A program made the translations under genes and the position numbers. Under the pieces are notes generated by a model. The model worked only from the letters and a program-made list of their open reading frames with translations. It was not told the DNA's origin and ran no database searches. Below, piece by piece: positions 42,095 through 51,473 of a stretch of DNA of 64,000 bases. Origin of the DNA: Aldehydirespirator sp965204415 (GTDB lineage Bacteria; Actinomycetota; Acidimicrobiia; Acidimicrobiales; Aldehydirespiratoraceae); assembly GCA_965204415.1 (NCBI GenBank), contig CBDBEL010000003.1:682001-746000 (forward strand). Reading direction: 5' to 3'. Numbering within the stretch: position 1 is the stretch's first letter; every line of letters begins with the position of its first letter.

Positions 42095-42832
42095 CTAGCG
42101 GCTCGCGGCCCGCTGGCTGGCGCGCCTGAGCCGCCACATGTCGCCCGCGGTGCGTGTGACGGCGTCGGTGAGGCTGCCGTTGGTGAGGGTGCGGGTGGCT
42201 TCGAACGCTTTGGGGTCGAGCCGCTCGGCGAGGCCGGCGGCTACTTCGCAGGCCTCCTCGACCACGTCGCCGGTGGTCACATGGTCGAGGAAGCCGGCTT
42301 CGACCGCCTCGTCGGGGGTGTAGAGATGCGCGGCGTTGACGGCCATCGCCATATGCCGCGGCGACAGCCTGGATCGGGCCAACTCCACCGCCAGATCCGG
42401 CACCGGCACGCCCCGGGACACGAAGTTCATGCCGATCCTGAAGTCGCCCGCCACGCCGATGCGGACATCGCCGCACAGCAAGGAGACCGCGGCTGCCTCC
42501 AGGGCATCGCCGGTGCACGCAATGACCAGCGGGCGGGGGAACTCCACGAGGCGCAGCAGCATGTCGGTCGCGTAATGGATCAGTTCGCCCGCGGCCTCGC
42601 CGCCGGACCGCAGAATCTCGTTGTCGAAGCCGACGGAGTAGCAGCCCGCCCGGCCCGCGAGGACCACGGCCCCGGCATGATTCTGCACGGACTGGAAGGC
42701 GCTCACCAGCGAATGGGCGACATCGGCGTCGAGCGTGTTGTCTGCTCCGTCGTCGACGGTCACCACGGCCACAGGTCCGCGCGTGCTGATGGTCACGGGC
42801 ACTCGCGAAGAAGCCGCCGCCGGGGGAGCCAC
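42095..42832 (-). CDS. crotonase-family paralogue 2, altered oxyanion motif
   Basis: 245 residues from a GTG at 42832. It keeps the enoyl-CoA hydratase/isomerase layout: VAVVTVDDGADNTLDADV, GRAGCYSVGFDNEILRSGGEAA, then FPRPLVIACTGDALEAAAVSLL. Classic crotonases have G-x-x-x-GGG at that last site for the second oxyanion-hole amide; here GDALEAAA has Glu-Ala instead, so CoA-thioester chemistry may be altered. It is about two thirds identical by eye to the protein at 42949, plainly a tandem duplicate, with a 116-bp spacer. Function unassigned. Confidence 0.85.
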   Translation of the reverse strand: MAPPAAASSRVPVTISTRGPVAVVTVDDGADNTLDADVAHSLVSAFQSVQNHAGAVVLAGRAGCYSVGFDNEILRSGGEAAGELIHYATDMLLRLVEFPRPLVIACTGDALEAAAVSLLCGDVRIGVAGDFRIGMNFVSRGVPVPDLAVELARSRLSPRHMAMAVNAAHLYTPDEAVEAGFLDHVTTGDVVEEACEVAAGLAERLDPKAFEATRTLTNGSLTDAVTRTAGDMWRLRRASQRAASR

Positions 42833-42948
42833 GCCATCACGATACTGCCGGTCGCGGCGCGCTGAAGAGCCGGGCGGGCATTCGCGCCCGCGGTGCGCTG
42901 CTCGCCGCGGTCGACAGCAGCGACCGGCGTGCCGGCGAGGGCGGCCGG

Positions 42949-43671
42949 CTAGCGCGGGTGCTCTGTGCTCGCCTGTGCGGCCTGCTTCAGCCGCCACAGC
43001 TCGCCCGCTGAGCGGATGATGGCGTCGGTGAGGCTGCGGTTGACGAGGGTGCGGGTGGTCTCGAACGCTCTGGGGTCGAGCCGCTCGGCGAGGTCGGCCG
43101 CCACCTCGCAGGCCTCCTCGACCACGTCGCCGGTCGTCACGTAGTCGAGGAAGCCGACCCTGACCGCCTCGTCGGGGGTATAGAGATGCGCGGCGTTGAC
43201 GGCCATCGCCATATGCCGCTGCGACAGCCTGGACCGGGCCAGCTCCACCGCCAGGTCCGGCACCGACGCGCCCCGGGACACGAAGTCCATGCCGATCTTG
43301 TAGTCGCCGGCCGCGCCGACGCGGACGTCGAAGCACAGCATGGAGACCGCGGCTGCCTCCAGGCAGACACCGGTGCACGCCATCACGATCGGGCGGGGGA
43401 ACTCCACGACGCGCAGGAGCAGTTCCGTGCCGACATGGAGCAGATCGCTCGCGGCCTCGCCGCCGGACCGCAGAGTCTCGTGCTCCATGCCGACGGAGTA
43501 GCAGCCGGGGCGGCCCGCGACGACAACCGCCCCAGCCCGCTCCTGGGCCTCGATGAGGGCCTTCAGAATGGCATCGGTCAGGCCGAAATCGAGCGTGTTT
43601 CGCGCTCCGTCGTCGACCACCACGACCGCCACAGAGCCACGCATGCTCAATGTCACTGGCGGTCGGGTCAC
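42949..43671 (-). CDS. crotonase-family paralogue 1, altered oxyanion motif
   Basis: 240 residues. Same fold and same unusual GVCLEAAAVSML sequence as the downstream copy, so the change predates the duplication. Other blocks: VVVVDDGARNTLD, GRPGCYSVGMEHETLRSGG, MDFVSRGASVPDLAVELARSR, and a tail of LTDAII... helices. The gene is the upstream member of the pair. A 251-bp gap separates it from the divergent pilus gene cpaB-like at 43923; this gap is A/T-richer than the genes and holds both promoters. Substrate unknown. Confidence 0.85.
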   Translation of the reverse strand: MTRPPVTLSMRGSVAVVVVDDGARNTLDFGLTDAILKALIEAQERAGAVVVAGRPGCYSVGMEHETLRSGGEAASDLLHVGTELLLRVVEFPRPIVMACTGVCLEAAAVSMLCFDVRVGAAGDYKIGMDFVSRGASVPDLAVELARSRLSQRHMAMAVNAAHLYTPDEAVRVGFLDYVTTGDVVEEACEVAADLAERLDPRAFETTRTLVNRSLTDAIIRSAGELWRLKQAAQASTEHPR

Positions 43672-43922
43672 GGTGCTGCTCCCATCTCAATTCGGGACAA
43701 CGGTACCAATACAATGCCAATACTGTACGTGCGCCAACGTTAGCGCCAAGCCCAAAGAGCCGCCCACCCACGGAGATATGCTCGCAATCGCATTAGAGTG
43801 CGCGACTGCAATCGTATGCGGAGCCGTATACACTCGCCCGCTGCCCTATTGAAGGGAAATGGATGCCCTACAGGATGACATGAACGCGCATCGGCCCACC
43901 GTGCTTCGCTAGTAGCCAACCT

Positions 43923-44714
43923 ATGACGAATCCTCCCCCCCAAAGAGAACGAACCCTGGTCACCCCGCAGACCCAGAAGCGGCGGGTCGCCCTTCCCGGT
44001 GCGCAGCAGAATCAGCGTCGGGTCGGGCTGCTGGCGGCCGGCCTGGTGCTGGTGTTCGGAGCCGGGTTCGGCTTCTGGCTCGTTCTCCAGAGCGTCGACC
44101 AGCGGGGCGAGTACCTGATCGCGGCTCGAACCATCGAGCGCTGGGAGGTGGCCGGTGCCCAGGACTTCGCCGTGGTCGAGGCGAACGTGGGCGATGCCTC
44201 GGCCCTCGCCGTCGAACGGAGCGGCGCGGTGCTCGGCAAGTGGGCGACCGGGCGGATCCCGGCCGGGACGATCATCACCGAGGGCCTGTTCGAGGCGCCG
44301 CCCCTGTCAGCGGAGGACGAGGCAGACAAGGTGCTCATCCAGGTCGGGCTGCCCGCGTCGGAAGCGCCCTTCGGCACTCTCGACACGGGCGACACGGTGG
44401 CCCTGCTCGGCCGCGAGTCCACAGGACCCGACGGGCAGGAGGGCGCCCTCGGTCTCATCGGGGTGCTGCGGTTGGAGTTCGTGCAGGGTGACGCCATCTA
44501 CTACGTGGTCACTCCCGAGGAGGCCCTGGCCATCAAGGAGACCATCGACCGCTACAGCGCGGCAGCCGACCGCACCATGCTCAAACTGGGCTTCGGCCTG
44601 ACCGTCGACGACCTGGTCGACGCGTTGAATGAGCAAGCCGCTAGTGTCCCGTCGGCCATTGCAGACGCTTCGACTGGAGCGGGAACAGGCGCCGAGCCCG
44701 TCGAGGACCAATGA
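43923..44714 (+). CDS. cpaB: SAF-domain pilus assembly protein, CpaB/RcpC-like
   Basis: 263 residues. Cytoplasmic N-terminus, one membrane segment (about 37-56: GLLAAGLVLVFGAGFGFWLV), and an extracytoplasmic SAF region (about 65-200) with LIAARTIERWEVAGAQDFAVVEA in parts and GRIPAGTIITEGLFEAPP. CpaB-like proteins act outside the membrane in Flp/Tad pilus biogenesis. First gene of the pilus cluster; its end is followed 56 bp later by the TadZ-like ATPase. No secretin gene is present, as expected for a Gram-positive-type envelope. Confidence 0.85.
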   Translation: MTNPPPQRERTLVTPQTQKRRVALPGAQQNQRRVGLLAAGLVLVFGAGFGFWLVLQSVDQRGEYLIAARTIERWEVAGAQDFAVVEANVGDASALAVERSGAVLGKWATGRIPAGTIITEGLFEAPPLSAEDEADKVLIQVGLPASEAPFGTLDTGDTVALLGRESTGPDGQEGALGLIGVLRLEFVQGDAIYYVVTPEEALAIKETIDRYSAAADRTMLKLGFGLTVDDLVDALNEQAASVPSAIADASTGAGTGAEPVEDQ

Positions 44715-44769
44715 TGACCACCGTCCCGCTAGACGACAGTCGAGCACCGCACCATCGCCGGCCGGCCCC

Positions 44770-46323
44770 ATGCTGACCGTATACAGCACCCAGGGCTCGC
44801 CCGGCGCCTCCACCACCGCCCTGCATCTGGCCGCCCACTGGGCCTCGGAGGGCCGCGAGGTCCTGCTCATCGAGGCGGATCCCGCCGGCGGCTCGCTCAG
44901 CCAGAATCTCGGCATCCAGTTCACGCCCGGGCTGGCGTCGTTCGTCGCCTCGGGCCTGCCGGTGCAGAGCAACCATCTGATCGACCACGCCCAGGACGTG
45001 CTGTTCGAGAGCCTGCACGTCATGCCGACTCCGGCCAGCCCGACGGGAGCGCGGGGCATCTTCCACGCCTTCGCCGACTTCTCCGAGGAACTCCGGACGA
45101 TCTCCGAGAACGAGATGGCCGTGATCATCGACGGCGGCCAGATCACCGGCGACACCGCGGCCTCGGGACTGGCCACGATGGCGGCCGGCGTGGTCGTGGT
45201 GTGCCGCGACAACAGCCAACTGTCGAGCCTCGAGATTCTCCGGGATGTGGTCTCTGCCGATCCCGGCGGCGGGCCGGCAGGCTGCGCGGTGTCCATCGGC
45301 AAGTCGCCCATGAGCCCCGAGGAGTGGGAGGAGAACCACGGCCTGACCTTCTGCGGCTCGGTCGAGGCCGTGCCCGGCATGGCCGCAGACCTGTCCTCGC
45401 ATCTGGCCCGCAGCAAGCGCAAGTCCAAGAAATGGCGCACCAGCCTCGAACAGGTCGGAGAGAAGCTGTACGTGTACGCGCAGCCGCCGGTGTCGAGCCG
45501 GCCCCGGGACCGCACCTCGGAGCCGGCCCAGACCCCCGGCGCGGAACGCGCCGACGGCGCCGCCCAGGCCCCGCCCGCCCCAGCGGCTACGGATCCCTCG
45601 GCCTTCGATCCCGCCGCCCACGGCCAGGCCCCGCCGCCGGCGCCCGCAGCGGGGGCGGGATACGAGCCGTCGCACTACCTGCCACCGGCCGCCGGGTCAC
45701 AGCCCGCCCACCAGCAATCGCACTACCTGCCCTCGACAGGGTGGCCCGGCGACCCCCAGGGCCACGGCGAGGCGCCGCCGCCGGCCCTCCCCGCCCACGG
45801 CCACCCCCCGCCGCCGTCCTACCCGCCGGCCTACGAGCAGCCGCCCGCGGCCTACGAGCAGCCTCCCTACGAGCAGCAGCCGCCGGCCTACGAGCAGCCT
45901 CCCTACGAGCAGCCGTCCTACGAGCAGCCGGCCTACGAGCAGCCTCCCGGTGCCCACGACGCCTACCCGCCGGATCAGCACCCGGCCCAGCCCTACCAGC
46001 CGCCGCCGTCCTACGAGCAGCCGCCCGCCTACCAGCAGGTGCCGCCGGGTGCCCATGAGGCCTACCCGCCGGATCAGCACCCGGCCCAGCCCTACCCGCA
46101 GCCGCCCACCCAATCCGAGCAGCCCCCCTACCAGCAGCCGCCCACCCGACCCGAGCAGCCGCCCTACGAGCAGGCCTCGCCGGTCCCAGCGGCGCCCCCG
46201 ACGACCGCCGGCACCGAGACTGTCCCACGACCGAACATCCAACCGACGGGCTCGTTCCGGGACTGGGCGCTCAAGCTGCACGGCTCCGACGCCCAGGACG
46301 TGACCGCTCGCCGGGGCGGGTGA
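44770..46323 (+). CDS. TadZ/CpaE-like ATPase-fold protein with YEQPP-repeat tail
   Basis: 517 residues from the ATG at 44770; an ATG at 44629 would overlap cpaB deeply. Residues 1-230 form a MinD/ParA-type domain: VYSTQGSPGASTTALHLAAH at the P-loop, LIEADPAGG, MAVIIDGGQ, VVVCRDNSQLSSLE. The P-loop reads GSPGAST: the signature lysine is absent, so ATP binding may be lost, as in some TadZ/CpaE proteins. From about 275 the protein becomes a Pro/Gln/Tyr-rich disordered tail with about ten YEQPP/YEQP-type repeats (45826-46170). The ATPase half should position the pilus; the tail could be a scaffold. Followed by tadA. Confidence 0.83.
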   Translation: MLTVYSTQGSPGASTTALHLAAHWASEGREVLLIEADPAGGSLSQNLGIQFTPGLASFVASGLPVQSNHLIDHAQDVLFESLHVMPTPASPTGARGIFHAFADFSEELRTISENEMAVIIDGGQITGDTAASGLATMAAGVVVVCRDNSQLSSLEILRDVVSADPGGGPAGCAVSIGKSPMSPEEWEENHGLTFCGSVEAVPGMAADLSSHLARSKRKSKKWRTSLEQVGEKLYVYAQPPVSSRPRDRTSEPAQTPGAERADGAAQAPPAPAATDPSAFDPAAHGQAPPPAPAAGAGYEPSHYLPPAAGSQPAHQQSHYLPSTGWPGDPQGHGEAPPPALPAHGHPPPPSYPPAYEQPPAAYEQPPYEQQPPAYEQPPYEQPSYEQPAYEQPPGAHDAYPPDQHPAQPYQPPPSYEQPPAYQQVPPGAHEAYPPDQHPAQPYPQPPTQSEQPPYQQPPTRPEQPPYEQASPVPAAPPTTAGTETVPRPNIQPTGSFRDWALKLHGSDAQDVTARRGG

Positions 46324-46345
46324 GCGCAGCCGGCCCGCGGTCGAG

Positions 46346-48034
46346 ATGGCAGAGACAAGCCCCGGTCTAGAGCTCTTCCAGCAGTCGCACGAGCGGCTCC
46401 TTCAGAAGTTCCTGGAGCTGGAACGCCAGAAGCTGCCGTCCGACGTCATCGACAAGCAGCTCATGGACATCGCGGAGAGCATCGTCCGCGACCACAACAC
46501 CTCGGCCCTGATCGCGGGCAAGATCAGGCTGTCCGACGACGACGAGCGCGAGTTCCGTTCCCAGGTCCGGGGGATCATGGGCGGCGGCGCGCTGGTGCCG
46601 CTGCTCGAACGCGAGGACGTCGAGAACATCCACATCCTCGGCCACGACAAGGTGATCCTGTCGCTGGCCAACGGGGACCGCGTCCCGGGGCCGCCGCTGG
46701 CCGGCAGCGAGGAGGAGCTGGTGATGATGATCCGCCATCTCGCGGCCACCGCCGGCCACACGTCGCGGCGCTTCGACACGGCTGCGCCGATCCTCGATCT
46801 GCGGCTGGCGTCGGGCCACCGGCTGTTCGCGGTGACCGCGGTGGCCGAGCGGACCTCGGTGGTGATCCGCCGCCACCGGATGCTGCAGTCGGCGCTGGAG
46901 AAGCTCGAGGGCTACGGCACGGTCACCCCCGAGATGACCGCGGTCCTCCGGGCTGCGGTGAGGCCCCCCAACCCGGCCAACATGCTGGTGGTCGGCGGCA
47001 CCGGCGCGGGCAAGACGACCCTGCTGCGAGCCCTGCTGTCGGAGGTGCCCCAGTCCGAGCTCGTCGTCACCATCGAGGACACCCTGGAGCTGCATCTGCG
47101 GTCCTCGGGGCTGCATGAGCGCACGCTGGCGCTGGAGACCCGCACGTCCAACACCGAGGGCTTGGGCGAGATCTCGATGTATGACCTGTGCCGGGCCGCG
47201 CTGCGGATGTCGCCGGACCGGGTGATCGTGGGCGAGGTGCGCGGCGGCGAGGTGATGCAGCTGCTTCAGTCGATGGGCATCGGCAACGACGGATCGCTGG
47301 GCACCATCCACGCCGGCAGCACCCGGGCGGCCATCAACAAGATGCTGATCTACGCGCAGCGCTCGCCGGACTCGCCGACCCCCGACTCGGTGCTGCGCGA
47401 GATCGCCGAGGTGCTGCACCTGCTGGTGTACATCAAGAAGCTGCCCGACGGGCGGCGGGCGGTGACCTCGATCCGGGAGGTCGTCGGCTACGAGGAGGGC
47501 CGGGTGGCCACCTCGGAGGTGTTCGCCCCCGGCCCCGACGGCGTGGGGGTCTACGTGAAGCCCTTCGAGCCCGACGGCGAGCCCCTGGCCCGTCTGGTGG
47601 CGGCCGGGTTCGATCCCGACATTCTGGGCGAGCCCTACCGGCCCAGGCCCCACGTCCAGCCCCCGCCGCACCAGCAGCCGCCGACCGTCGCGCCCCGCCA
47701 GCAGGCACGGCCGGCCCCGCCCGGCCAGCAGCCGCCGCCGGCCCCGCCCCGCCAGCAGCCGCCGCCGGCCCCGCCCGGCCAGCAGCCGCCGCCGGCCCCG
47801 CCGCGCCAGCAGCCCCCGGCGCGCAGAGCCGCGCCGGCAGGCCCAGTCAGCCCAGCCCCGGCGCGCGGAGCCGCCCCAGCCGGCGACTCCGGACCTGCAG
47901 CCCCAGCCGGCGCCCCACCCCGGCAGCCGCCGACAACCCCCCGACCCCGGCCTCAGCCCCGCCAGGCCGATCCTCCGGTTCCGTCCAGCCCCGCCCGGAC
48001 TGGACCCGCACCGGCGGCCGAACCGGCCCCCTAG
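46346..48034 (+). CDS. tadA: Tad pilus secretion ATPase TadA/CpaF
   Basis: 562 residues. Walker A GGTGAGKTT (217-225), aspartate box TIEDTLELH (about 242-250), the Walker B region RVIVGEVRGGE (292-302) and the His box GTIHAGS (319-325) of type II/IV secretion ATPases. The N-terminal 100 residues form the usual VENIHILG-containing domain. This ATPase powers pilin assembly. The C-terminal 130 residues are a P/Q/A-rich disordered tail with PPAPPRQQP repeats, not part of the core ATPase and unusual for the family. tadB starts six bases later. Confidence 0.93.
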   Translation: MAETSPGLELFQQSHERLLQKFLELERQKLPSDVIDKQLMDIAESIVRDHNTSALIAGKIRLSDDDEREFRSQVRGIMGGGALVPLLEREDVENIHILGHDKVILSLANGDRVPGPPLAGSEEELVMMIRHLAATAGHTSRRFDTAAPILDLRLASGHRLFAVTAVAERTSVVIRRHRMLQSALEKLEGYGTVTPEMTAVLRAAVRPPNPANMLVVGGTGAGKTTLLRALLSEVPQSELVVTIEDTLELHLRSSGLHERTLALETRTSNTEGLGEISMYDLCRAALRMSPDRVIVGEVRGGEVMQLLQSMGIGNDGSLGTIHAGSTRAAINKMLIYAQRSPDSPTPDSVLREIAEVLHLLVYIKKLPDGRRAVTSIREVVGYEEGRVATSEVFAPGPDGVGVYVKPFEPDGEPLARLVAAGFDPDILGEPYRPRPHVQPPPHQQPPTVAPRQQARPAPPGQQPPPAPPRQQPPPAPPGQQPPPAPPRQQPPARRAAPAGPVSPAPARGAAPAGDSGPAAPAGAPPRQPPTTPRPRPQPRQADPPVPSSPARTGPAPAAEPAP

Positions 48035-48039
48035 GCACC

Positions 48040-48951
48040 ATGGTTCCGCTGGCTGCGGTCCTGTTCGGCGCTCTGGCGGGCATCGGCATCTTCACCGCGA
48101 TCCTGGGGCTGCAGAGCCGGCCCGTGCGCGAGAAGCGGTCCCGGCTGCGCGGGTTCCAGGCCCGGGCCGCGAGCGTCGAGCTGCCCACGTCGGCGGGCGA
48201 CGCGCTGGTCATGACCGGCCTGGGCGCGGCGCTCGGGTTCGGCGCCTGGTACGCCACCGGATGGATAGTGGCCGGGCTGATCGGCATCACCGCCGGGGTG
48301 ATGGGCCCGGTGATGTGGCGGGCGCCCCGCAAGCGCCGCGAGTTCACCGACGAGATCGAGGCCTACTCGCAGTGGACCGAGCAGATCCGCGATCTGGTGG
48401 CGGCCAGCGGCTCGCTGTTCGAGGCGGTCACCCTGTCGGCCGACCAGGCCCCCTCGCTGCTGCGCCCCAAGGTGACGCAGATGGCGTCGATAGCCCGGAC
48501 CCTGGGCCTGCCGGCCGCGCTGGACTGGTTCGCGGCCGAGGTGGAGTCGCCCTTCGCCGACCGGCTGGTGCTGGGCATGAAGATCGCCTGGGACTCCGGG
48601 GCCCGGGTGAGCGAGTCGTTCGAGAGCACGGCGCGGGCCATGCGGGCCGAGGTGGAGATGCGCCGCCGCAACGAGGTGGCCAACGCCCGGACCTGGACCC
48701 AGGTGGTGTCGATCGTCGGGGTGACGGTGGGGTCGGTGCTGTTGATGTTCGTGTTCAACAAGGGCTTCTTCGATCCGTTCGGCTCAGCGGTCGGGCAGGC
48801 TGTGCTGGCGGCGGTGGGGGTGCTGATCTTCGGCAACGTCTACTGGGTGCTCAAGCTGTCGGAGTCGGGCGTGCCGGTGCGGCTGCTGGCGTCGGAGGAG
48901 GGGCAGCCGGCCGAGGGGGTCGTGGCCGCGCTGTCCGGGGAGGACGAGTGA
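48040..48951 (+). CDS. tadB: Tad pilus inner-membrane protein TadB
   Basis: 303 residues from the ATG at 48040. Type II secretion F-like fold: an N-terminal anchor, a further TM pair (TSAGDALVMTGLGAALGFGA, ITAGVMGPVMW), a cytoplasmic helical domain (about 110-225: EIEAYSQWTEQIRDLVAAS, SFESTARAMRAEVE), and C-terminal TMs (VVSIVGVTVGSVLLMFVFNKG). It pairs with TadC as the membrane platform for the TadA ATPase. Its stop lies four bases before the tadC start. Confidence 0.9.
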   Translation: MVPLAAVLFGALAGIGIFTAILGLQSRPVREKRSRLRGFQARAASVELPTSAGDALVMTGLGAALGFGAWYATGWIVAGLIGITAGVMGPVMWRAPRKRREFTDEIEAYSQWTEQIRDLVAASGSLFEAVTLSADQAPSLLRPKVTQMASIARTLGLPAALDWFAAEVESPFADRLVLGMKIAWDSGARVSESFESTARAMRAEVEMRRRNEVANARTWTQVVSIVGVTVGSVLLMFVFNKGFFDPFGSAVGQAVLAAVGVLIFGNVYWVLKLSESGVPVRLLASEEGQPAEGVVAALSGEDE

Positions 48952-48955
48952 CGCC

Positions 48956-49855
48956 GTGCTGATCCTGCTGCTGGGCGCGGTGGCCGGGCTCGGCCTGGTG
49001 TTGATCCTGGTGGGGATGCTCCCCGCGCCGGCGAAGGCTCCGCTGCCGGCCGCGGCCGGTCCCGAGGCCGCCGACACCGACGGCCCCGAGGGCGCCGGGA
49101 CGGTTCAGGACGCAGCCCGCCGGGCGGCCCGAAGGATCGGGAAGGACCTGCAGTCCAAGTCGGAGCTGGCCCAGGACGCTCTCATGGTGGGCCGCACCCT
49201 GGAGACCCACGCGGTCCACAAGATGGTGGGGCTGGTTCTCGGCGCGGCCGTGGTGGCCGCCCTCGGGATGCTCGCCAACGCGGCCTTCGCTCTGGACCTG
49301 CCGCTGCCCGTCGTCGGGGCGGCCGCGGCGGCCGGGGGCCTGGGCGGGTGGTTCCTGCCCGACTCGATCCTGAGGACCGAGGCCGACAAGGAGCGGGTGC
49401 TGTTCCAGCAGGTGACCGAGTCGTGGCTGGAGCTGGTGGCCCAGCTGGTGACGGCCGGCGCCGACACGTTCGGGGCTCTGGGGACCGCGGCGTCCTACAG
49501 CGAGCAGCCCGGGTTCCTGGTGATCCGCGACGCGCTGCGGATGTCGGCCGCCAGCGGCGAGGCGCCGTGGACGGGGCTGCGCCGGCTGGCCGACGAGCGG
49601 CGGCTCCGGTTCCTGGACCCGTTCTGCTCGGCGCTGGAGCTGGCCGGCACGACCGGGGCCGGGTCGCGCCAGGCGATCCTGGCCCAGGTGGAGGCGGCCC
49701 GCTCCAAGGCGATGCTGGAGGCCGACGCGGCCGCGGCCTCCTCGGGCGAGAAGATGGGGGCGCCCCTGGCCCTGATCGGCGCCGCCTTCATGGTCCTGAT
49801 GGGCTACCCGCCCATGGCCGGGATCCTCGACACCGCCACCATCAGCGGCCTGTAG
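48956..49855 (+). CDS. tadC: Tad pilus inner-membrane protein TadC
   Basis: 299 residues from a GTG at 48956. It has an N-terminal TM (LILLLGAVAGLGLVLILVGML), a linker, a TM pair around 90-135, a cytoplasmic T2SSF helical domain (about 140-265: QVTESWLELVAQLVTAGADTF, SAALELAGTTGAG-like region) and a C-terminal TM (MGAPLALIGAAFMVLMGYPPM, shown in part). It is the second membrane platform subunit. Downstream lies the tandem coiled-coil array rather than the pilin gene. Confidence 0.88.
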   Translation: MLILLLGAVAGLGLVLILVGMLPAPAKAPLPAAAGPEAADTDGPEGAGTVQDAARRAARRIGKDLQSKSELAQDALMVGRTLETHAVHKMVGLVLGAAVVAALGMLANAAFALDLPLPVVGAAAAAGGLGGWFLPDSILRTEADKERVLFQQVTESWLELVAQLVTAGADTFGALGTAASYSEQPGFLVIRDALRMSAASGEAPWTGLRRLADERRLRFLDPFCSALELAGTTGAGSRQAILAQVEAARSKAMLEADAAAASSGEKMGAPLALIGAAFMVLMGYPPMAGILDTATISGL

Positions 49856-50061
49856 AGCCGGCCCTCGGCGGCGCGGTGCGCCACGGTGTCCGCCACCGTC
49901 GGCCGCACTTGAAGCATCTCTTGATCCAACAAGTCATATTCTGATACATAGACATGTAATATGATCAACGAGCCTTGCCACCGGGCCTTCACGGTGCGCC
50001 TGCCGTCGTTCCGACACGCGACGGCACCCACCGCGTACCGCGAGTCCCCCTGGAGGCTGCC

Positions 50062-50556
50062 ATGCCCACATCCGTCCCAGTCCCCGCCGCTGAGATGACC
50101 CAATCCCCACACCCCCAACCCGACGAGCCCCACGCGGCAACCGCCGACGCCGCCGAACCGGCCGGGCGCGCCCCGGGGCTGATCAGACGGGCGCGGGCCG
50201 CCGCGAGACCCGTCTCGTCCACCGCTGCGCTCATCACCGTCATGGTCCTTCTCGCCACCGGCTTAGTCGGCTTCGTGCTACGCGAACTCAACAGCATCGA
50301 AGCCGACATCAACAGCATCGAAGCCGACATCAACAAGCTCGAGACGGAGGTGGACGCCAGGTTCGTGAGACTCGAGACGGAGGTGGACGCCAGGTTCGAT
50401 CAGATGGACGCCAAGATCGACGAGATCGCGCTCACGCTCGCGGCGCTGGTCGCGTACCTCAGGGCCGACGAAGGAGTCGACGCCGCCCTCTCCGGCGTCA
50501 CCGGCGCCGGCGCCGGCTCAGACCCCGCAGCAGCAGATCCCGCCACCGGGCCATAG
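50062..50556 (+). CDS. membrane-anchored coiled-coil protein, copy A
   Basis: 164 residues from the ATG at 50062 (TGGAGG six bases upstream). An N-terminal Ala/Pro/Glu-rich cytoplasmic segment carrying RRARAAARPVSS is followed by one TM (AALITVMVLLATGLVGFVL, about 53-71), then a heptad-patterned helix (SIEADINSIEADINKLETEV, DARFDQMDAKIDEIALTLAAL) and a Ala/Gly/Asp-rich tail. It resembles no family I can name. Being triplicated within a pilus locus suggests a structural or adhesion-linked function, but only the layout supports this. Confidence 0.75.
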   Translation: MPTSVPVPAAEMTQSPHPQPDEPHAATADAAEPAGRAPGLIRRARAAARPVSSTAALITVMVLLATGLVGFVLRELNSIEADINSIEADINKLETEVDARFVRLETEVDARFDQMDAKIDEIALTLAALVAYLRADEGVDAALSGVTGAGAGSDPAAADPATGP

Positions 50557-50643
50557 CGCCGCAGCGGGACTGGGCCAGGCCATCGGCTCTGCCTTCATTG
50601 CGTCTATCTGCGCGTGTTCTTATCACAGCGAATAGCATCCTGA

Positions 50644-50657
50644 TACATGAACATGTA
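50644..50657. promoter_or_regulatory. conserved palindrome before copies A-C
   Basis: TACATG-AA-CATGTA at 50644-50657 (copy B) and 51356-51369 (copy C); copy A has TACATA-GA-CATGTA at 49945-49958. The core ACATGAACATGT equals the TetR operator core at 35852-35863 read on the other strand. Confidence 0.5.
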
Positions 50658-50761
50658 ACATCGTCAACGAGCCTTGCCACCGGGCCTTCACGGTGCGCCT
50701 GCCGTCGTTCCAGACATGCGACGGCACCCACCGCGTACCGCGAGTCCCCCCGGAGGCTGCC

Positions 50762-51268
50762 ATGCCCACATCCGTCCCAGTCCCCGCCGCCGAGATGACC
50801 CAATCACCCGAACACCAGGCGCCCGAGCCCCACGCGGCAACCGCCGACGCCGCAGAACCGGCCGGGCGCGCCCAGGCGGTAGCCACCGCGCTGATCAGAC
50901 GGGCGCGGGCCGCCGCGAGACCCGTCTCGTCCACCGCTGCGCTCATGACCGTCATCGCCCTTCTCGCCACCGGCTTAATCGGCTTCGTGCTACGCGACCT
51001 CAACAGCATCGAAGCCGACATCAACAAGCTCGAGACGGAGATCGACGCCCGGTTCGTGAAACTCGAAACAGAGATGGACGCCAGATTCGCGGAGGTGGAC
51101 GCGAGGTTCGACGAACTGGACGCCAAGATCGACGAGATCGCGCTCACGCTCGCGGCGCTGGTCGCGTACCTCAGAGCCGACGAAGGAGTCGACGCCGCCC
51201 TCTCCGGCGTCACCGGCGCCGGCGCCGGCTCAGACCCCGCAGCAGCAGATCCCGCCACCGGGCCATAG
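50762..51268 (+). CDS. membrane-anchored coiled-coil protein, copy B
   Basis: 168 residues from the ATG at 50762. Same plan as copy A: identical start MPTSVPVPAAEMTQSP, TM at about 60-78 (ALMTVIALLATGLIGFVL), then a longer heptad region (NKLETEIDARFVKLETEMDA, RFAEVDARFDELDAKIDEIA), and the same DEGVDAALSGVTGAGAGS tail. The coiled coil is one heptad block different from copy A, as though repeat units were gained or lost. Preceded by the palindrome at 50644-50657. Confidence 0.75.
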   Translation: MPTSVPVPAAEMTQSPEHQAPEPHAATADAAEPAGRAQAVATALIRRARAAARPVSSTAALMTVIALLATGLIGFVLRDLNSIEADINKLETEIDARFVKLETEMDARFAEVDARFDELDAKIDEIALTLAALVAYLRADEGVDAALSGVTGAGAGSDPAAADPATGP

Positions 51269-51473
51269 CGCCGCAGCGGGACTGGGCCAGGCCATCGGCT
51301 CTGCCTTCATTGCGTCTATCTGCGCGTGTTCTTGTCACAGCGAATAGCATCCTGATACATGAACATGTAACATCGTCAACGAGCCTTGCCACCGGGCCTT
51401 CACGGTGCGCCTGCCGTCGTTCCAGCATGCGACGGCACCCACCGCGTACCGCGAGTCCCCCCGGAGGCTCGCC

